From a bacterium UBA3756 (GTDB lineage: Bacteria > Bacteroidota > Bacteroidia > Bacteroidales > Bacteroidaceae), in contig DFGG01000178.1 in the NCBI GenBank assembly GCA_002371695.1, positions 1 through 10,557 of the forward strand: a stretch of DNA of 10,557 nt, read 5' to 3'. Each line of letters opens with the position of its first letter. The first letter of the stretch is position 1. Shown here one piece after another: positions 1-8,078 of the stretch. Below the pieces are notes generated by a model that was not told where the DNA came from, ran no database searches, and worked only from the letters and a program-made list of their open reading frames with translations. A program made the position numbers and the translations under genes.

Positions 1-2584
1 GGTTGGGCATCAGTCTGATTCTGAGGCCGTTGGATTCCATTTCTGCTGTGGCTCCGATGCGCATGCCCATTTGGTCTTCGGCATCGTAGTAGCGTATGCC
101 TGCCAAGGCGCCGTGCTCGTGTATATGGCCGTCTATCAGTGCATTGAATACAAACTGGGGATTTTTCTTGTTGTTGCGTACCTGTGCTTGGTAGGTGAGT
201 TTGTCTCCCTTCTGGGTGAGCCTCAGTTTGATGGTATCGATACGCGTGCTGTCGTAGTTGAGCGAATAGAGGTATCCGTTGCCGTTGATACCTGTTTCTG
301 CAGAGGTGGTCAGGTCAAGTTGTGTCTCCTTGAAGTCGATGCCTGCCGTTCTGAGAAGAATGGCTACGGGATTCTCACGCTTGCTTTCCAAATGCATCTT
401 CATCGTGGGCAATATGGCCTTGATGGCTTTTTGGTTGATGACTTTGGCATCATACTGCGCCATCACGGAGTCGGCAAGGGTGGTGGTGCGATGGAGCAAC
501 TGCTCGTATCCTCCCGAAGCATCGAGTTTCAGGATGAAGTCGCCACTCTGGGCTCTGACGTAGGTAGTGTCTTGATTTGTGTTCAACAGCAGTCCAATAT
601 TGCCAGGATTGTAAGTCTTCTTTCCTGTAGTGACATATACATCACGCATCAGCCCGCTCAGGCGATGGCGTTGTTTCATATCCGAATCGATGTCTATGCT
701 GCCATGCATACCAACGGTGATTTGCTGGTCCATCAGGCGCATCTGATAGAGGTCTGCCTTGGAAAGGTCTGCTTTAACTGTACCTTGTATCTGCTTGGTG
801 CTGAGTAGCATGTCAACGTCCATCGATCCGTTGAAGACGGGGTTGGAACCTGTGATTGTGGCTTGTGCACGTCCGTTTGCCAATACGGCATTGGCATTCA
901 GATTGTCTAGATCCATGTGGCCGTATTTGAGCAACCCTACAGATACTTCTGCCGTCATTCGGCTACGGTTGGACAGAAAGTCAATGCCATAGCCTTTGGC
1001 CTTAATATCCGCCGTGAGGGTGTAGATGGAGTCTTTGGGCAGGAAATGGTGAAGGTTGAGCTGTCGGATGTCGATTCCTGCATCGTAGCTCATCAGGTCA
1101 GGATTCAGTTCGCCTTTGGCATCTGTGGGTATGAGCGAGTAGCCCTTCAGACGTATGTTGCCGTTGCCGTCGTGTGCAGTCAGGTCGGCTCCGTATTTGG
1201 TACCATCAGCGGTTAGTCGCCCGTTGAAGGTGAGGCCAACGGGTATCCGGTAGCTGCCGCTCATCTTAGGGTCTGCGAGAGCTGTTATGAAGTTCAGGTC
1301 TCCGGTTTTGCCTTCTATCTGGAGTTCGGCCTTCATCCGGTTGATGTCTGTCACGTTTTCTGCAGTACCTTTCACATTGGCGTGCAGGGCTGTTGCCAGA
1401 TTGATGTCTATTCCTGATATGTCGAGGTGTTGCATATTGCCATTGACAGAGCCTCTGATAATCAACGGACGATTTGGGAAGTGCTCCATGAACTTCTGGG
1501 GCAGGTCGCCTTTCATTCTGAACAGGTCCTGCTTGCCCAGCTGAGCCATCAGTCGCAGCTTCATCCTACCAGGATTCTGCTCATCGAAAGCATTGAAGTC
1601 GATATCTGCCTCTGCCATGATGTTGGAATCGGGGGTTCGCAGCGTTATCTGAGGCATTTGTATATTGTTGAAAGCGGAGTCGAGCTTCACTCCACCCGTG
1701 AGTTCCTTGATCTCTATGCCGCTCTTCTCCTTGAAACATACTTGACGGATGTGGAATGAGGTGTTTTGAGGCGTATAGCTAATGTTGTCAATCCCCAGTC
1801 GTAATTGGTTGAGAGCCAGATGACTGAAGTCTAGACCCGACAGTTCGGGCTGCGTGTGGTCATCATAGTTGAAACGGCCGTCATGCCAGTCGAGGCTTGC
1901 TACCTTATATATGCTCTTCCCCAAGTCGATATCTGCTTTCTTGGCAACCGCTCTGTCCATCCATGCAGTCACGCTGAGCGTATCACCCGGCATACGGATA
2001 TTCAGTAGTGATTTGCTGATAGTCAGGCTATCGGCATTGATTCTCCACTTGACGTCTGATTTGGTTGTGTCGACTGCTGCCGTATCGCTTAGGATGATAT
2101 CCAAACGGGCATCTGCGAGACGCGCACCATTCACCTCAACCATCTCTCCCTCGAGATCGATGCCCTTCGATGAAAGCCATAGCTGACTGAGTTCTCCCTG
2201 TATGCGCAGGTCGCTGATGAATCCATCGGTATTGATACGTGCATTTTGCAGCGACAGCTCGTTGATGACGATACGTTTCTGAAACAGAGGCCATAACTGC
2301 ACATCAGCCACCAGACGGCTCACATCGGCGATGGTGTCTTTCTGTTGGGGATGTAGTTCGTTGGGTTTGATGGCACGAAACTCTTCAATACCCAGATTCA
2401 ACGGCCATTCCAGACGGACTCTGCCCACGCTGATATCCATGTCGGTCTTTTCCGAAACAATAGACGTCACCTTCTGGACCGCCCAGTTCTGAATGGGTGG
2501 ACAATAGAGCAGTGCGGCAAGTATCAGTATCAGCAAAATGGGTGTCAATGCCGCCAGTATCACCCATTTCAAGGCTTTTCTCAT
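1..2584 (-). CDS. TamB/AsmA-type translocation and assembly module protein, N-terminal part (runs off left edge)
   Basis: Read on the minus strand from the ATG at 2584, the frame stays open for 861 codons to the edge of the window, so the C-terminal part is missing. Residues 1-6 (MRKALK) are basic and are followed by a hydrophobic segment at about 7-27, which suggests an inner-membrane anchor or uncleaved signal. The rest is a long, repetitive, beta-rich pattern of alternating polar and hydrophobic residues with recurring phrases such as INELSLQNARI, VNGNMQHLDI and LTADIKAKGYGI. This is the style of TamB/AsmA (DUF490) proteins, which bridge the periplasm and are linked in this family to lipid transport or outer-membrane protein assembly. 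Bacteroidetes members are often well over 1,300 residues, so roughly half is probably present. The diagnostic C-terminal TamB domain is outside the window, so AsmA-like is the fallback name. It is divergent from the arginine-rich gene at 2778. Confidence 0.85.
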   Translation of the reverse strand, partial: MRKALKWVILAALTPILLILILAALLYCPPIQNWAVQKVTSIVSEKTDMDISVGRVRLEWPLNLGIEEFRAIKPNELHPQQKDTIADVSRLVADVQLWPLFQKRIVINELSLQNARINTDGFISDLRIQGELSQLWLSSKGIDLEGEMVEVNGARLADARLDIILSDTAAVDTTKSDVKWRINADSLTISKSLLNIRMPGDTLSVTAWMDRAVAKKADIDLGKSIYKVASLDWHDGRFNYDDHTQPELSGLDFSHLALNQLRLGIDNISYTPQNTSFHIRQVCFKEKSGIEIKELTGGVKLDSAFNNIQMPQITLRTPDSNIMAEADIDFNAFDEQNPGRMKLRLMAQLGKQDLFRMKGDLPQKFMEHFPNRPLIIRGSVNGNMQHLDISGIDINLATALHANVKGTAENVTDINRMKAELQIEGKTGDLNFITALADPKMSGSYRIPVGLTFNGRLTADGTKYGADLTAHDGNGNIRLKGYSLIPTDAKGELNPDLMSYDAGIDIRQLNLHHFLPKDSIYTLTADIKAKGYGIDFLSNRSRMTAEVSVGLLKYGHMDLDNLNANAVLANGRAQATITGSNPVFNGSMDVDMLLSTKQIQGTVKADLSKADLYQMRLMDQQITVGMHGSIDIDSDMKQRHRLSGLMRDVYVTTGKKTYNPGNIGLLLNTNQDTTYVRAQSGDFILKLDASGGYEQLLHRTTTLADSVMAQYDAKVINQKAIKAILPTMKMHLESKRENPVAILLRTAGIDFKETQLDLTTSAETGINGNGYLYSLNYDSTRIDTIKLRLTQKGDKLTYQAQVRNNKKNPQFVFNALIDGHIHEHGALAGIRYYDAEDQMGMRIGATAEMESNGLRIRLMPN

Positions 2585-2608
2585 CAGATTTCTCTGTGGA
2601 TGACGGTA

Positions 2609-2641
2609 CAAAAGTACAACAAAAGATTGAAGATACAGAAA
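2609..2641 (-). promoter_or_regulatory. Possible promoter of the TamB-like gene
   Basis: On the minus strand TACTTTTG (2616-2609) matches the Bacteroidetes -7 consensus TAnnTTTG. A weak -33 match, TTTC (2641-2638), lies 21 bases upstream. Transcription would start near 2602, giving a leader of under 20 bases before the ATG at 2584. The -7 box sits in a small inverted repeat, GTAC-N4-GTAC. The -33 match is imperfect, so this is only moderately supported. Confidence 0.4.
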
Positions 2642-2710
2642 GGGGTGGGGAAGAATTTCGCATGGCTTGTGTATTTTTAACATCTTCGGCAGAAAATAAA
2701 TGCCTATTTG

Positions 2711-2742
2711 TTTGGAAGATTAAGTTTTTATTCTTATCTTTG
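2711..2742 (+). promoter_or_regulatory. Bacteroidetes-type promoter of the arginine-rich protein gene
   Basis: TTTG (2711-2714), a 20-base spacer and TATCTTTG (2735-2742) match both elements of the Bacteroidetes primary sigma factor consensus exactly. Predicted transcription start is near 2749, which leaves a leader of about 29 bases rich in A and T and no clear Shine-Dalgarno sequence, common in this phylum. Confidence 0.85.
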
Positions 2743-2777
2743 CAAACGAAAATGATAATAACTAACAACATTATTGT

Positions 2778-3566
2778 ATGAGGAAAATGATAATTGTGGT
2801 CATTCTGATGGCGATAGCCATCGCTGGCCGAGGTTTTAATTACGACAGAGCCCGTGCAGAGGCACTCTTCTTATCTGACAAGATGGCTTACGAACTGAAT
2901 CTGAGTTCACCGCAGTACGATGCCGTCTACGAAATCAATATGGACTATTTCCTGGGTGTTGGTAACCGACTCGATGTGTATGGCAACATATGGGATCAGC
3001 GCAACTATCAGATGCAGCGCGTGCTAACACCTATACAGTTCGATCAGTTCCAACGACTGCTCTATTTCTATCGACCATTGGCCTGGCGCGATGGACGCTG
3101 GCATTTCCGTGTATACAGTAGGTATGGCGATCGTCGGCACTTTTATCGTGGACGTCCTGGTGGCTATGCTAGCTATCGTGGTGGACGTTACTACAGGCCC
3201 GGTGGGCGTCGTGCCGGACCACCAGCCAGAAGGGTAGGACCGAGTCCTCGTAACCGTCGTGTAGCACCAGCACCACGTAATAATTTCAGAGATAACAGGC
3301 CTGGAATTCGTGACCGTCGTATGGCACCTCCAAGAAGCAACAACCTTCGCGGACCTGCTCCCAGACCCAATCAGGGGCGCGTGACTCGTAATGGAATGGT
3401 ACAGCGTGTGGGAGGAACATCACGAACAACGGTGACTCGTCGACAGGCTCCTACACAGCAGAATTTCCGTGGAGGCACCCGTGGAGGTGACAATATGCGT
3501 CAGGGTGGTAATCGCAGACCTCAGGTTAATGACGGTCGCCGTGGCAACCGTCAGCGTAATAGATAG
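2778..3566 (+). CDS. Secreted arginine/glycine-rich protein with two LTxxQ-like motifs, function unknown
   Basis: The 262-residue product begins with a short basic end and a hydrophobic core (residues 1-17, ending AIAIAG), consistent with Sec export. Residues 20-105 form a folded region with two motifs resembling the LTxxQ repeat of periplasmic Spy/CpxP-type proteins: L42-S-S-P-Q46 and L83-T-P-I-Q87. From about residue 111 to the end the protein changes to a low-complexity tail rich in R, G, P and N. By hand count about 41 of its 152 residues are arginine and none is lysine; the only lysines in the protein are K3 and K35. The tail has imperfect repeats of the type RRVAPAPR / RRMAPPR. A strong charge of this kind suggests binding to an anion such as lipopolysaccharide, teichoic-like polymer or nucleic acid, but that is inference. 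The start fits the promoter at 2711-2742. The end overlaps the convergent capA gene by 16 bases. Confidence 0.85.
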   Translation: MRKMIIVVILMAIAIAGRGFNYDRARAEALFLSDKMAYELNLSSPQYDAVYEINMDYFLGVGNRLDVYGNIWDQRNYQMQRVLTPIQFDQFQRLLYFYRPLAWRDGRWHFRVYSRYGDRRHFYRGRPGGYASYRGGRYYRPGGRRAGPPARRVGPSPRNRRVAPAPRNNFRDNRPGIRDRRMAPPRSNNLRGPAPRPNQGRVTRNGMVQRVGGTSRTTVTRRQAPTQQNFRGGTRGGDNMRQGGNRRPQVNDGRRGNRQRNR

Positions 3567-4513
3567 GGCACGCAGTTGCGGATTTCAATGGGGATGGTTT
3601 CCACTTGGAGACCATCTTTTTTGATAAATAGGCTGACAAGACATGCTTTTGTGTTGAGAGGCTTATGCTGATCGAATATGAAGTTGCCGACACTATAGTA
3701 GATACGATGGTCTTGGTAGTCTTCTATAGTTTGAAGGGTATGTGTATGGTGACAGACAAGAAGGTCGGCTCCTGCACGTATAAGTCTGTGGGCTTCAAGA
3801 CGTTGCCGAGGTGATGGCTGCAATGTGTGCTCACCGCCCCAATGCAGGCTCACAATGATGACTGCCGTCGAGTCAGCACTCCTGATGGCGGCTACACGAG
3901 CAAGTAATGTGTCCATCGGCTCCTGGCTGACACATGGCTTATCAGGCAGATAGGCGTAGTTTTCAAGGGCCAGGCGCAATGAGGGTACAAGCCATACATG
4001 TCGCGGATGTTCTGCCAGCAGTACAGGTTCGGATGCTTCTGCCATGTTTTCTCCTGCACCAATAGGGACAATTCCTGCCTCAAGGATGTTGCGCCGGGTG
4101 TCCATCAGTCCCTTCCGGCCTTGGTCTATCGCGTGGTTGTTGGCCAGATTCAAGTGAGTGATACCGTGCAAGTGAAGACTATCGAGCCATTCCGGTTCAG
4201 CACGGAAGATGAAGAGCTTCTGGACGGGCGCATGAATCTTGGTGGCTGGGCACTCAAGATTGCCCACAACTACCTGGGCAGAACGAAACACGGAGTCGAC
4301 CCCCTCAGAAAAGAGACGGCCGACTCCATGACGATCAATCACTCGACGTACTCCGCGATCAAGCAGAATGTCACCAGTGAGAACAACTGTGAGGGTGCTG
4401 TCCTTATCGCTCAATGGGACTGTCCCTCTGTGCTGCGATGGCTCCGCACAACAGGGGCAGTCCACATTAGTGATAAACAGGCTAACAGCCAGAGCTATAG
4501 AAAACCTCTTCAT
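3551..4513 (-). CDS. CapA-family (PGA_cap) metallophosphatase-fold protein, exported
   Basis: The 320-residue protein starts with an export signal (residues 1-22, basic MKR then a hydrophobic run; the cysteines at 19, 21 and 22 do not make a good lipobox). It then has the ordered motifs of the CapA/PGA_cap family, which has a calcineurin-like metallophosphatase fold: G47-D48 with D52-R53, N85-L-E87, N125-N126-H127, H224-W-G-x-E228, H255-H256-x-H258 and G276-N-F278. The metal ligands expected for the fold appear to be present; residue 254 is Cys where family members often have Gly. Named members act in poly-gamma-glutamate capsule synthesis, but no capB/capC partner is visible here, so the substrate is unknown and the gene symbol is withheld. 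It is last in the cluster: its ATG lies 32 bases inside the end of the DUF3160 gene, implying translational coupling. Its 3' end overlaps the convergent gene by 16 bases, and I see no terminator for it. Confidence 0.88.
   Translation of the reverse strand: MKRFSIALAVSLFITNVDCPCCAEPSQHRGTVPLSDKDSTLTVVLTGDILLDRGVRRVIDRHGVGRLFSEGVDSVFRSAQVVVGNLECPATKIHAPVQKLFIFRAEPEWLDSLHLHGITHLNLANNHAIDQGRKGLMDTRRNILEAGIVPIGAGENMAEASEPVLLAEHPRHVWLVPSLRLALENYAYLPDKPCVSQEPMDTLLARVAAIRSADSTAVIIVSLHWGGEHTLQPSPRQRLEAHRLIRAGADLLVCHHTHTLQTIEDYQDHRIYYSVGNFIFDQHKPLNTKACLVSLFIKKDGLQVETIPIEIRNCVPYLLR
3593..3622 (+). terminator. Intrinsic terminator of the arginine-rich gene, inside capA coding sequence
   Basis: GATGGTTTCC (3593-3602), loop ACTT and GGAGACCATC (3607-3616) form a 10-pair stem with one T:G pair, followed directly by TTTTTT (3617-3622). 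It lies 26 bases after the stop codon of the plus-strand gene. On the minus strand the same bases encode capA residues K298 to I307. The T run is on the plus side only, so it should act on plus-strand transcription. Confidence 0.85.
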
Positions 4514-6914
4514 CTGGTTCTGGGGCTACTTTCAGTGGTACGATGATGGATTTCATCCACTCGGGCACACCCTTACGTGGGGTCTTTTTCAGCATTTCCT
4601 GCCATTCTTCATCCGTCAGGCGAGGTTCATCGATTGGCTGTATGAACTCACGATAGCTCAGCACGGCACCACGTGTCAGATAGAGATAGCCTCCAATCTC
4701 AACGATGACGAATATCTCATCGGCATTGCCAACGGCTTCAAAGAGAATAGATTTTTCCGGATTGTTGTCTGCATTGGCGGTATAGACATCTGCCACCAGG
4801 GCTACATTCTTATCGGCTCCCTGTACATCGTTCCAGCCCTGAAGGAACTGGTCTTTCTCACAGACCAGTTCAAGGGAGATGTTTTCGAATGTTGCACCGA
4901 TGTACTCCAGTTGCTGATACTCCTCGTTGGAGAGCAGCTTGCCCTGCAATTCCTTCTGGCTAGCGCGCAACAGGAATTCGGCCTCTTCGTGAAGACGTTC
5001 AGTGGCTCTCTCGATTTTCTCTGTGAGCATGTTCTCCTGCTTGAGCAGTTTCTCGGTGTTCTTGAGCAGTTCGATGGCTTTCTGCCAGAAAGCCACATTG
5101 GGCTCCACATATCCCTTCAGAATTGGTTCTGGAATCTCATCACCACCACCACACTCTGCTCCTGCGGGCTGCTTGGCATAGAGGATAGCATCGTGCTTCA
5201 GTTCGGCCCACGAGGCGAGCATCGCATTCAGGTCCTTGCGGTCCCATTGGGTGTTGCCCATGAAATAGGGGAGACTGTCACCCTTGGCGCTCAGCTTTGT
5301 CAGGGCATTCATCCACTGCGTGGCAATCGTCTCCTGCCAGTCTATCTCATCCATGCGTTTCTTCATCACTACAAGTGTGTCGCCGAGGGCTTTCCAGTCA
5401 TTCTTCTCCTCCATGAGGCTACGCTCGGCAGCGGTGACGTCCATCGCTGCGAAGAAGTCAAGGCCCTTGGGGGTGGCGCGCTTCGTTGGCTTGTTGTCAT
5501 AATCGACCATCTTCAGCAGCACTTCGCCATCGGGCTGGTAGCGCTGCGGCATCACACAGATTTTATTGTGGCTGGTACGCTCGAAGGCAGGACGGATACG
5601 CGTCTGTTCATTGCCAATCTTCTCGAGTCGGGCCTTGATTTTGCCCAGCTCGGCATCGTTGTGCAACAGGTCTTCCATCTGCATGTCGGTTTTCGCCACT
5701 TCGGCCATCACTTGAGGCAGGCTCAGGTTGTCAGGTTTGCCCATCAGGAAGGTGATGAAGCGGTTCATCTTGTCATACTTCTTCATCAGTTCCTTGTCTG
5801 ATTTCAAGGCGTAGGCCATCATGACGGCCTGCTGCACCTCTTCCTGGTGGTTCATGCCGAAGGGTACGGTCTGTAGCCACATCATGCCTCGGAAGAAGCG
5901 TTGTAGTTTCTCTGTGCGACTGTAGTGGCCTCTCGGACGGAATAGACTGTAAGGGAATTGAATATCTTCGTAATCTTTCATGAAACGGTTCATGGATTCT
6001 GTAGCTGCCATGACGTGCTCTACCTCCTCGATGACCACACTGCCAGGCTCAGGGGCGCTGATGTATTTGTCGGTGAAGAGTTTATAGGCGATGTTGTAGA
6101 AGTCTGCATTGTGCTTGGCGGTCTTCTCTACGAGCTCATCGGCACCGGCCCGTCGATACATATTGTACGACAGGTCGTACATGCCACGTGTGAAATCAAT
6201 CATCAACTGGCACAGTCTCTGCTCTTCCAGTTCGCGTAGCATGCAATCGAAATAGAGGTGGAAGAGCTGCAGGTAGAGATCGGTGGTGACGAAGCTGGGA
6301 AATCCTGCATAGTCATTTCGCTCATAGACGTGGAAGAGCTGTTGGTGGTTGGCGGGCACGATGCCGAAGCCATCTTTGGCCAGCTGCTGGCAGAGCAGTG
6401 AATCGTACTCTTTGATCTGGGTGGGGTTGATGATGTTCTGCACATTCACCTTCAGCCCTTCTCCAGGAGTGAAGTTCTGCTTCCGTAGTTCGTCCTCACG
6501 CGCCTTCAGCCGCTTCATGAAATCAAGTTCCTGCTGAGTGTATTTCAGCAGTTTGCCTTCTTCGATTGTGCGGTAGAAGGCATGTTCCCACGTCTCATCT
6601 TCTTTTTCATTGATTTTCACCTCCATTTTCTCGCTGAGGACATAAGTCAGTGAGTCGTACCAGGTGGTGCTACCGTAGATTGAGCGCAGGTAGGAATCCT
6701 CGAAAGGATAACCCTGCAGGGCGGCAGGAGCATTCCGGAGCACTCGGATATCACCGAGACACAATCCGCTGACATCCATGTCGTAATCAATACTGTCGCG
6801 CAGCTGCTCCACATTGATCTGTGATACAGGTATCTGCACGGCTGTCATCTGTTTCTGGCTGCAGGCAGTTGATATGGCTGCCACACTCAGCAATACCAAG
6901 GTCTTTGCTTTCAT
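4482..6914 (-). CDS. DUF3160 family lipoprotein
   Basis: The 810-residue product opens with a lipoprotein signal: basic MKAK, a hydrophobic core and Cys18 in the context ISTAC. The residues after Cys18 (SQKQM) carry no acidic cluster, so the Bacteroidetes surface-export signal seems absent and a periplasm-facing location is more likely. The middle has the family's signature FVTTDLYLQLFHLYFD followed by LRELEEQRL at about 208-234. The C-terminal part has VADVYTA, then an EAVGNADEIFV-type block and RLTDEEW, also typical of DUF3160. Between them lies a mainly helical region with charged stretches that may be coiled coil (KNTEKLLKQENMLTEKIERA). No catalytic motif or biochemical role is known to me for the family. 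The start overlaps the upstream gene by ATGA (6914-6911), and its end overlaps capA, so the three genes are probably translated together. Confidence 0.85.
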   Translation of the reverse strand: MKAKTLVLLSVAAISTACSQKQMTAVQIPVSQINVEQLRDSIDYDMDVSGLCLGDIRVLRNAPAALQGYPFEDSYLRSIYGSTTWYDSLTYVLSEKMEVKINEKEDETWEHAFYRTIEEGKLLKYTQQELDFMKRLKAREDELRKQNFTPGEGLKVNVQNIINPTQIKEYDSLLCQQLAKDGFGIVPANHQQLFHVYERNDYAGFPSFVTTDLYLQLFHLYFDCMLRELEEQRLCQLMIDFTRGMYDLSYNMYRRAGADELVEKTAKHNADFYNIAYKLFTDKYISAPEPGSVVIEEVEHVMAATESMNRFMKDYEDIQFPYSLFRPRGHYSRTEKLQRFFRGMMWLQTVPFGMNHQEEVQQAVMMAYALKSDKELMKKYDKMNRFITFLMGKPDNLSLPQVMAEVAKTDMQMEDLLHNDAELGKIKARLEKIGNEQTRIRPAFERTSHNKICVMPQRYQPDGEVLLKMVDYDNKPTKRATPKGLDFFAAMDVTAAERSLMEEKNDWKALGDTLVVMKKRMDEIDWQETIATQWMNALTKLSAKGDSLPYFMGNTQWDRKDLNAMLASWAELKHDAILYAKQPAGAECGGGDEIPEPILKGYVEPNVAFWQKAIELLKNTEKLLKQENMLTEKIERATERLHEEAEFLLRASQKELQGKLLSNEEYQQLEYIGATFENISLELVCEKDQFLQGWNDVQGADKNVALVADVYTANADNNPEKSILFEAVGNADEIFVIVEIGGYLYLTRGAVLSYREFIQPIDEPRLTDEEWQEMLKKTPRKGVPEWMKSIIVPLKVAPEPDEEVFYSSGC

Positions 6915-7378
6915 TGGCTAAAGTATTTAAGTGCTGTTGATTTGTCTGTTCCTTTGACGATAAAGTGGTCAAACTCCATGCCAAATCCGCTCCATCGGTA
7001 ATCTGTCACGACGTAGAGACTGTCGGTTGTGGATTCCAGGGCTCGGATACGGCCATCGATGAATCGGAAATCTTCCAGTGTGCCACCCAGGCGCGAGCCT
7101 AACCACAGCGGGCGGGCTTTGCCGTTCACCTGCTTGAAGATAAACAGCCGGCGCGCTTTTTCTGGATAGAATCGGGTGGACTTGACGACCCCCACCATTG
7201 CGTCTTCACTGCCATCACCATCCACATCGCCTGTCTGAAACTGATACACAGGGTAGGGTAGCCGCCAGTCGTTCACCCAGTAGAGGCTGTCATTCTCCTT
7301 GCGGAGATTGAAAGTCTGGGCCAGGGCTGCAAGATTGAGCAGGCATGTTGTGAGAAGGATGGTGGTTCTTAGTTGCAT
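6911..7378 (-). CDS. Small secreted protein with a DxDxDG calcium-loop motif, function unknown
   Basis: I chose the ATG at 7378, giving 155 residues, because it places a clean signal peptide at the start (MQLRTTILLTTCLLNLAALA, predicted cleavage before Q21). An in-frame upstream ATG at 7489 would add 37 residues without signal character and would overlap the pseudouridine synthase gene. The mature protein has one D51-V-D53-G-D55-G-S-E-D59 loop, like the calcium-binding loops of FG-GAP/VCBS repeat proteins or dockerins, here in the phrase FQTGDVDGDG. The surrounding strands (FYPEKARRLFIFKQ, LEDFRFIDGRI) fit a single beta-propeller-like blade, too short to form a propeller alone. It begins 19 bases after the RluA-type gene and ends by sharing ATGA with the DUF3160 gene, so it may be a partner of that lipoprotein. 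That partnership is inference. Confidence 0.75.
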   Translation of the reverse strand: MQLRTTILLTTCLLNLAALAQTFNLRKENDSLYWVNDWRLPYPVYQFQTGDVDGDGSEDAMVGVVKSTRFYPEKARRLFIFKQVNGKARPLWLGSRLGGTLEDFRFIDGRIRALESTTDSLYVVTDYRWSGFGMEFDHFIVKGTDKSTALKYFSQ

Positions 7379-7397
7379 AGTGGTTGATGGGTGGGTT

Positions 7398-8066
7398 TTA
7401 TGGTGCAAGTGCTCTCCAGAGATTGTCATCGGGTATGGGCGCTTCGATGCTGATGGGCTCTTTCGATACGGGATGGATGAACTCCACACGGCGTGCCATC
7501 AGCGAGATGGAACCATCAGGGTTGCTGCGCTGGGCACCGTATTTCAGATCGCCTTTGATAGGACAGCCCATAGCGGCCAGCTGGCAGCGTATCTGGTGGT
7601 GACGGCCTGTCAGCAGTTGCACCTCCAGCAGGGTATAGTTGTCACTGTGGCCGATGGTGCGATATTTCAGGATGGCCTTCTTGGAATGGGGCTTCTCCGA
7701 CTGATAGGCGTACGACTTGTTCTGCTTCTCATTGCGCACCAGCCAGTTCTCAAGCGTACCTTCTGGCTGCCGAGGGGCGTTCTTTACGATTGCCCAGTAG
7801 GTCTTGTGTACCTCGCCTTCGGCAAACATCTTGTTCAGCCGGGTGAGGGCCTTCGAGGTGCGGGCAAACACCACGAGCCCTGATACGGGGCGGTCCAGGC
7901 GATGCACCACGCCCAGGAATACAGCCCCTGGCTTCGCATATCGGTCCTTGATGTAGTCTTTTAACATATCAGAGAGGGGGCGATCGCCAGTTTTGTCTCC
8001 CTGTACGATCTCCCCGCTCTGTTTATTGACGACGATAATATGGTTGTCCTCGTAGACGACTTCCAT
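7398..8066 (-). CDS. RluA-family RNA pseudouridine synthase
   Basis: The 222-residue enzyme converts uridine to pseudouridine in rRNA or tRNA in the cytoplasm. The family's catalytic motif HRLDR is at 55-59, with D58 as the expected catalytic aspartate. TGRHHQIR at 153-160 and GDLKYG at 172-177 are further family blocks. It starts directly with the catalytic domain (VVYEDNHIIVVNKQSG), without an N-terminal S4 RNA-binding domain, so it resembles the shorter members such as TruC/RluA-type enzymes more than RluC or RluD. The exact target uridine cannot be read from sequence. It begins 12 bases after the fabG stop and is followed 19 bases later by the small secreted protein gene, so it sits inside the operon despite a function unlike that of the envelope genes after it. 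Confidence 0.92.
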   Translation of the reverse strand: MEVVYEDNHIIVVNKQSGEIVQGDKTGDRPLSDMLKDYIKDRYAKPGAVFLGVVHRLDRPVSGLVVFARTSKALTRLNKMFAEGEVHKTYWAIVKNAPRQPEGTLENWLVRNEKQNKSYAYQSEKPHSKKAILKYRTIGHSDNYTLLEVQLLTGRHHQIRCQLAAMGCPIKGDLKYGAQRSNPDGSISLMARRVEFIHPVSKEPISIEAPIPDDNLWRALAP

Positions 8067-8078
8067 CTATAAACCGAT

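Noticed and set aside
71..2186. Several plus-strand open frames across the left 2.2 kb
   Set aside because: All are shadows of the single minus-strand TamB-like frame, which is uninterrupted over 861 codons.
2385..2771. Minus-strand open frame of 128 codons over the divergent promoter region
   Set aside because: It is in another frame than the TamB-like gene, covers the start of that gene and both promoters, and shows no protein-like pattern.
4368..5801. Long plus-strand open frame of 477 codons opposite the DUF3160 gene
   Set aside because: It lies antisense to a gene with clear family motifs, has no promoter or plausible start context, and its translation has no recognisable domain. Long antisense frames are expected opposite biased coding sequence.
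7379..7489. Longer start (7489) for the small secreted protein
   Set aside because: The extra 37 residues have no signal character, hide the clear signal peptide inside the protein and would overlap the pseudouridine synthase gene by 92 bases.
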